From positions 1 through 20,169 of the forward strand of contig CANQKB010000013.1 in NCBI GenBank assembly GCA_947624405.1: a DNA stretch of 20,169 bases. Direction: 5' to 3'. This DNA is from an uncultured Clostridia bacterium. Lineage in GTDB: Bacteria; Bacillota; Clostridia; TANB77; CAG-508. Below are positions 16,619 through 20,169 of the stretch, piece after piece. Positions within the stretch are counted from its first letter, which is position 1; every line of letters begins with the position of its first letter. The notes below the pieces were generated by a model. That model was given only the letters and a program-made list of their open reading frames with translations, ran no database searches and was not told the origin of the DNA. The translations under genes and the position numbers were made by a program.

Positions 16619-18564
16619 ATGGAAGAATTAGTTGAAAGTATATTAGATTACGTAAGAGCAGATTATACAGATTATGCTGTTATGATAAATCGGTGAATGG
16701 GGAAGCGGAAAAACTTATTTTTGGAATAATAAAGTAAGAAATAAGATTGAATCAATGAATTTAAACGGAAAGAGATATACTACAATATATATGTCTTTGT
16801 ATCGGCATTTCTAATCTAGAAGAAATAAGCAAAAAAATATTTATTGAAACAACTCAACTTATGGATAAAAACTTAAAGAAATACATGGATGCAAACGGAA
16901 TAACTAAAATTCCAGAATATGCTAAGACTGGAATTGATATGGCAAATTTATTTGGTGTTACACAAAATGGGGATAGAGTGGACTATTCAGACTTTTTCTT
17001 AACAGAAGATAAAGTTTTGTGTTTTGATGATTTGGAAAGAGCAAATGTAGATGTTATTGATATTTTAGGATATATTAATAACTTTGTTGAACATGATCAT
17101 ATTAAAACAATAATAATATGTAATGAAAAAGAGCTTTCTACAAAGCTTAAGAGTACTAATCTAGAAATGAAAACTTTTATTGCAACATATATACTAGATA
17201 AAGAAAATGATTTGACTAATATCAGTGAAAAACCGATGGTTGAGAAGATACAGGATAAGATAGAATATGTATTTGATAAAGCAAATGATTATGAAAGAAT
17301 AAAGGAAAAATTGATAGGAGAGACTTTTGAATATCAACCAAAATTTGATTATATAATAAATGGACTTCTTATGAGGTATGAGACAAATCAAGATTTGATA
17401 AGATTTTTAAGAGAGTCTACAGGCTTAATTATTACTACATTTAATAAAAGTGGAACAAGAAATTTAAGAATTTTAAAACATGCATTAAATGATTTTAAGA
17501 AAATATTTGAAATGGTAAATAGAAATTATCCAAACACAAATCACAGAGTTTTACAGACAATGTTAATATTTACGATAGCTGTTTCTTTTGAAATAAAAGC
17601 AGGAAAGATTACAAAGGATAAATTTGTAAATATAGCAAATAACGAGGAATATAAGGCTATACTTGTTTCTTCAAGAGTTTTAATGGATAATAGACAATTT
17701 TATATTAAAGAATTTGATAGTTCTTATTATTATAATTTTAAATCAGAATATAGATTCTTTAAGTTTATCGAAATATACGTAAGAACTAGAATTTTTGATA
17801 TGAAGACTTTTAAAAGTGATATGGAGATGATTATAAATACAGTTGATACTTCAAATTTACCTGGATACAAGAGACTTTTAACAGAGGAATATTGGAAAAT
17901 AAGTGATGAAGAATTTGGAGGTGTCATAGAAGAAATACTTGATTATGTTAGAACAGGTAAAACAACTTTAATCGAAAATGTAAAACTTTTCATATATTTT
18001 GATTATTTAATAAAAAAAGGCCTAATTAAGCATGATATAACAGAAGTTAAAGGGATTTTTATGACAGGTATGGGGCTTTCATCTCTTGTTTCAAAGTATT
18101 GTGATAATGTGGAAGAGGAGCTTGATACTATTGGTATAGGTGAACCTTCTGAGGATGTAGAAGATATTTTAAGACATTTCTATTCATTAAACTCTAAGTT
18201 AAAAGATAGAATGTATATTGAACTTGCAGATGATGTATTTAAGTGTATACCAATGAAAATGGAAGTTTTCTATGAAAGATTTGATAAAGAGTGTATGAAT
18301 ATTCCTATATTCAAATATTATGATGTATATCAGACATTCCAAAGGCTTTCGTGTGCAAGCAATGAGGATATAGTTACAATAAAAGAAAAGCTACTAAATA
18401 GAGCAGATTTGTTTACAAAAGAAATTGAACCAGAAATGAAAAATATAAGGCAGTTGAAACAGATAATTGATGATTATGTACAAGGCAAAGAGATAAGTAT
18501 AAAAATAGTTATGTTAAAGGATTTATCAAATGATTTAGAGAAAATCTTGGCAAAATACGTGTAG
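16619..18564 (+). CDS. KAP-like P-loop NTPase, interrupted by two CGG sites
   Basis: Removing C at 16691 and 16803 gives one 647-residue frame. The Walker A motif GEWGSGKT (residues 25-32) is completed by the first repair. The second restores MSLYGISNLEEI. Walker B is VLCFDDLERA (about residues 131-140), with the DDLxR form of the KAP family, followed by TIIICNEKEL. The remaining roughly 450 residues are helical with no recognised domain, signal or clear membrane segment. Similar NTPases occur in bacterial defence and mobile-element cargo, but no partner gene is present here, so a defence role is only a guess. ATG 16619 follows AAAGGA at 12 bases. The gene sits alone between comFC and the purB promoter. 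Without shifting, the protein ends after 25 codons. Confidence 0.72.
16691..16693 (+). other. CGG +1 site 9 (P-loop NTPase Walker A)
   Basis: Codons AAT CGG TGA: a stop follows directly. Without the C, AAT GGT GAA TGG GGA AGC GGA AAA ACT gives N-G-E-W-G-S-G-K-T, a full Walker A. Confidence 0.87.
16803..16805 (+). other. CGG +1 site 10 (P-loop NTPase)
   Basis: In the frame reached after site 9, codons TAT CGG CAT TTC TAA. Without the C, TAT GGC ATT TCT AAT gives Y-G-I-S-N. This is the only site where the restored glycine codon is GGC. Confidence 0.83.
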
Positions 18565-18593
18565 TTGCAAAATTTGCAAAAATGTGATAAAAT
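18565..18593 (+). promoter_or_regulatory. Sigma-A-type promoter for purB
   Basis: TTGCAA (18565-18570), a 17-base spacer and TAAAAT (18588-18593) with a TG dinucleotide just upstream. It starts immediately after the NTPase stop codon, so purB has its own transcription. No purine riboswitch fold was recognised in the short leader. Confidence 0.65.
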
Positions 18594-18640
18594 ATGCCTA
18601 GAAAACAGGAGTTGTACGTTAGAAAGGAATGATTTTTTAT

Positions 18641-20071
18641 ATGGAAAAAGTATATGTAACACCATTAAGTACAAGATATGCAAGTAAGGAAATGAATGAA
18701 ATTTGGTCAGCAGATGCTAAATATAGCACTTGGAGAAGGCTATGGGTAGCACTTGCAGAAACAGAAAAGGAACTTGGGATAAATATTACAGATGAACAAA
18801 TTGCTGAGATGAAGGCACATGTGGATGATATTGATTATGATGTCGTTTCTAAAAGAGAAAAAGAATGTAGACATGATGTAATGGCACATGTATATGAATT
18901 TGGAACAAAGTGCCCATCTGCTAAAGGAATAATTCATTTAGGAGCAACTTCTTGTTTTGTAACAGATAATGCAGATGTAATTCTAATGAGCAAGGCTTTA
19001 GAAATTATAAAAGAAAAGTTAGTGTTAGTTATAAATAATTTAAGAAAGTTTGCTTTAGAAAATAAAGGTATAACTTGCTTGGGATATACACATTTTCAAC
19101 CAGCTCAACTTACAACAGTAGGGAAGAGAGCAACACTATGGATACAGGATTTATTAGAAGACTTAGAAGAATTAGAATTTGTACAAAGTCATATGAAAAT
19201 GCGTGGGTGTAAGGGAACAACAGGAACTCAAGAAAGTTTTATGAAATTGTTTAAAGACGAAGAAAAAGTAAAAAAATTAGATAAATTAGTTGCAAAAAAA
19301 ATGGGGTTTGATAGAGTTTTTGCTGTATCAGGGCAAACATATACAAGAAAACTTGATTCAAGAGTTTTGAATGTGCTTTCATCAATAGCACAAAGTGCTT
19401 CTAAGTTTGCTAATGATATGAGATTATTGCAACACGAAAAGGAATTAGAAGAGCCATTTGAAAAAGGACAAATTGGTTCATCTGCTATGGCTTATAAAAG
19501 AAATCCTATGAGAAGTGAGAGAATCAATTCACTTTCAAGACATGTTATGGCTTTATCAATTGATCCTATGATGACAGCAGGAACTCAATGGCTAGAAAGA
19601 ACATTAGATGACTCTGCAAACAAGAGAATTTGTGTACCAGAGGCATTTTTGGCTGTTGATGCAATACTTATACTTTATGCAAATATTGCATCTCGGAATA
19701 GTTGTTTATCCAAATGTATTAAAACGAATTTAATGCAAGAATTACCTTTTATGGGTACAGAAGAAATTCTTATGAATGCTGTTATAAAGGGTGGAGATAG
19801 ACAAGAATTGCATGAGAAAATCAGAGTATATTCTATGGAAGCAGGAAAAGAAGTTAAAGAGTATGGTAGACCAAATGATTTAGTTGATAGAATTGCTAGA
19901 GATGAAAGCTTTGGTCTTACTAAAGAAGAAATTTTGAAAATACTAAATCCAGATGGACTTTGTGGTAGAGCTGTAAACCAAGTTGAGGAATTTGTAAAAA
20001 CAGAAGTGGACCCAGTACTTGAAAAATATGGCAATATTATTAAGGATGTAACTGTTGAAGTAAATGTATAA
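18641..20071 (+). CDS. purB: Adenylosuccinate lyase, with a short out-of-frame segment
   Basis: Releases fumarate from SAICAR and from adenylosuccinate, two steps of purine synthesis. It is 476 residues long, of the longer ADSL type. Family blocks: HDVMAHVYEFG, GATSCFVTDNAD, GYTHFQPAQLTT, the lyase signature GSSAMAYKRNPMRSE, TLDDSANKRICVPEAFL and QELPFMGTEEILM. Between ANIAS and KTNLMQELPFM the given frame reads RNSCLSKCI, unlike the family. Dropping the C of CGG at 19694 gives GIVVYPNV, as expected, but one base must then be missing near 19716-19724 to rejoin the frame. The ORF stays open either way, so the lesion is easy to miss. ATG 18641 is preferred over ATG 18629 because AGAAAGGA ends at 18628. 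Confidence 0.95.
   Translation: MEKVYVTPLSTRYASKEMNEIWSADAKYSTWRRLWVALAETEKELGINITDEQIAEMKAHVDDIDYDVVSKREKECRHDVMAHVYEFGTKCPSAKGIIHLGATSCFVTDNADVILMSKALEIIKEKLVLVINNLRKFALENKGITCLGYTHFQPAQLTTVGKRATLWIQDLLEDLEELEFVQSHMKMRGCKGTTGTQESFMKLFKDEEKVKKLDKLVAKKMGFDRVFAVSGQTYTRKLDSRVLNVLSSIAQSASKFANDMRLLQHEKELEEPFEKGQIGSSAMAYKRNPMRSERINSLSRHVMALSIDPMMTAGTQWLERTLDDSANKRICVPEAFLAVDAILILYANIASRNSCLSKCIKTNLMQELPFMGTEEILMNAVIKGGDRQELHEKIRVYSMEAGKEVKEYGRPNDLVDRIARDESFGLTKEEILKILNPDGLCGRAVNQVEEFVKTEVDPVLEKYGNIIKDVTVEVNV
19694..19696 (+). other. CGG +1 site 11 (purB)
   Basis: Codons TCT CGG AAT. Without the C, TCT GGA ATA GTT GTT TAT CCA restores S-G-I-V-V-Y-P of adenylosuccinate lyases. A compensating missing base follows within about 30 bases. 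Confidence 0.78.
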
Positions 20072-20108
20072 TTGGTTACAATATTTTATTGTTAGGCAAT
20101 AAAAATAT

Positions 20109-20145
20109 CCATTCTGCTTTGTCCGACAAATAAAGTACAGAATGG
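20109..20145 (+). terminator. Probable purB terminator
   Basis: CCATTCTG (20109-20116) pairs with CAGAATGG (20138-20145), and the flanks (AATAAAAATAT and TTATTTACTTTT) allow further A-U pairing. A T-rich stretch follows. It lies 37 bases after the purB stop. Confidence 0.55.
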
Positions 20146-20169
20146 TTATTTACTTTTAAATCGGCAACC

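Noticed and set aside
12178..16696. Stop-codon reassignment (TGA or TAA as sense) to explain the broken genes
   Set aside because: Reading through the stop does not restore family sequence; the conserved protein continues in the +1 frame. TGA, TAA and TAG also end intact genes here.
11338..18564. Ordinary pseudogene decay of the interrupted genes
   Set aside because: Random decay would give mixed lesions and drifted sequence. Eleven of the thirteen frame lesions are the same C-before-GGN change, and the proteins are otherwise well conserved.
11693..19696. CGG reassigned to another amino acid in the zero frame
   Set aside because: Zero-frame reading beyond each CGG gives stops or non-family sequence, so a simple three-base reassignment cannot restore the proteins.

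Overview
The window is a low-GC chromosomal segment with house-keeping genes of Bacillota type. It carries Clostridia-like rpsT, lysS, tsaD, rsgA, rpe, recD2, comFC and purB. Ribosome-binding sites are strong AAGGA types, promoters are sigma-A-like with 17-bp spacers, and Arg codons are dominated by AGA. TAA, TAG and TGA all end genes, so stop usage is standard. The species cannot be named from the sequence. No tRNA, rRNA, CRISPR array or transposase gene is visible.

Layout: rpsT (minus strand) is divergent from a 1,622-residue alpha-2-macroglobulin-like protein that carries a polytopic membrane domain in its middle. A 210-bp MITE-like element with an 8-bp target duplication follows. Next come a promoter and lysS, a probable ATP-grasp-like protein, and a histidine phosphatase. 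A second repeat block (9.2-9.45 kb) precedes another promoter, which starts a run of closely spaced genes: M50 protease, tsaD, metallophosphoesterase, rsgA, rpe, recD2, comFC and a KAP-like P-loop NTPase. purB has its own promoter and a likely terminator at the right edge.

The main finding is a uniform pattern of broken frames between 11.69 and 19.70 kb. Six genes (metallophosphoesterase, rsgA, rpe, recD2, the P-loop NTPase and purB) contain eleven in-frame CGG codons. At every one, skipping the C (+1) turns CGG-N into a glycine codon GGN and restores the family sequence, including the P-loop glycines of RsgA and of the KAP-like NTPase. I found no in-frame CGG used as ordinary arginine anywhere in the window. 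After removing the C's, rsgA, rpe, recD2 and the NTPase become single frames of 290, 219, 732 and 647 residues. The sequence therefore behaves as if CGGN were a four-base glycine codon, or CGG a +1 frameshift signal. A systematic base-insertion artefact is the main competing explanation. Two further indels (near 11,536 and 19,720) do not follow the rule and weigh toward error or real mutation.

Coordinates of the interrupted genes below span the whole reconstructed gene, from its start to its final stop.
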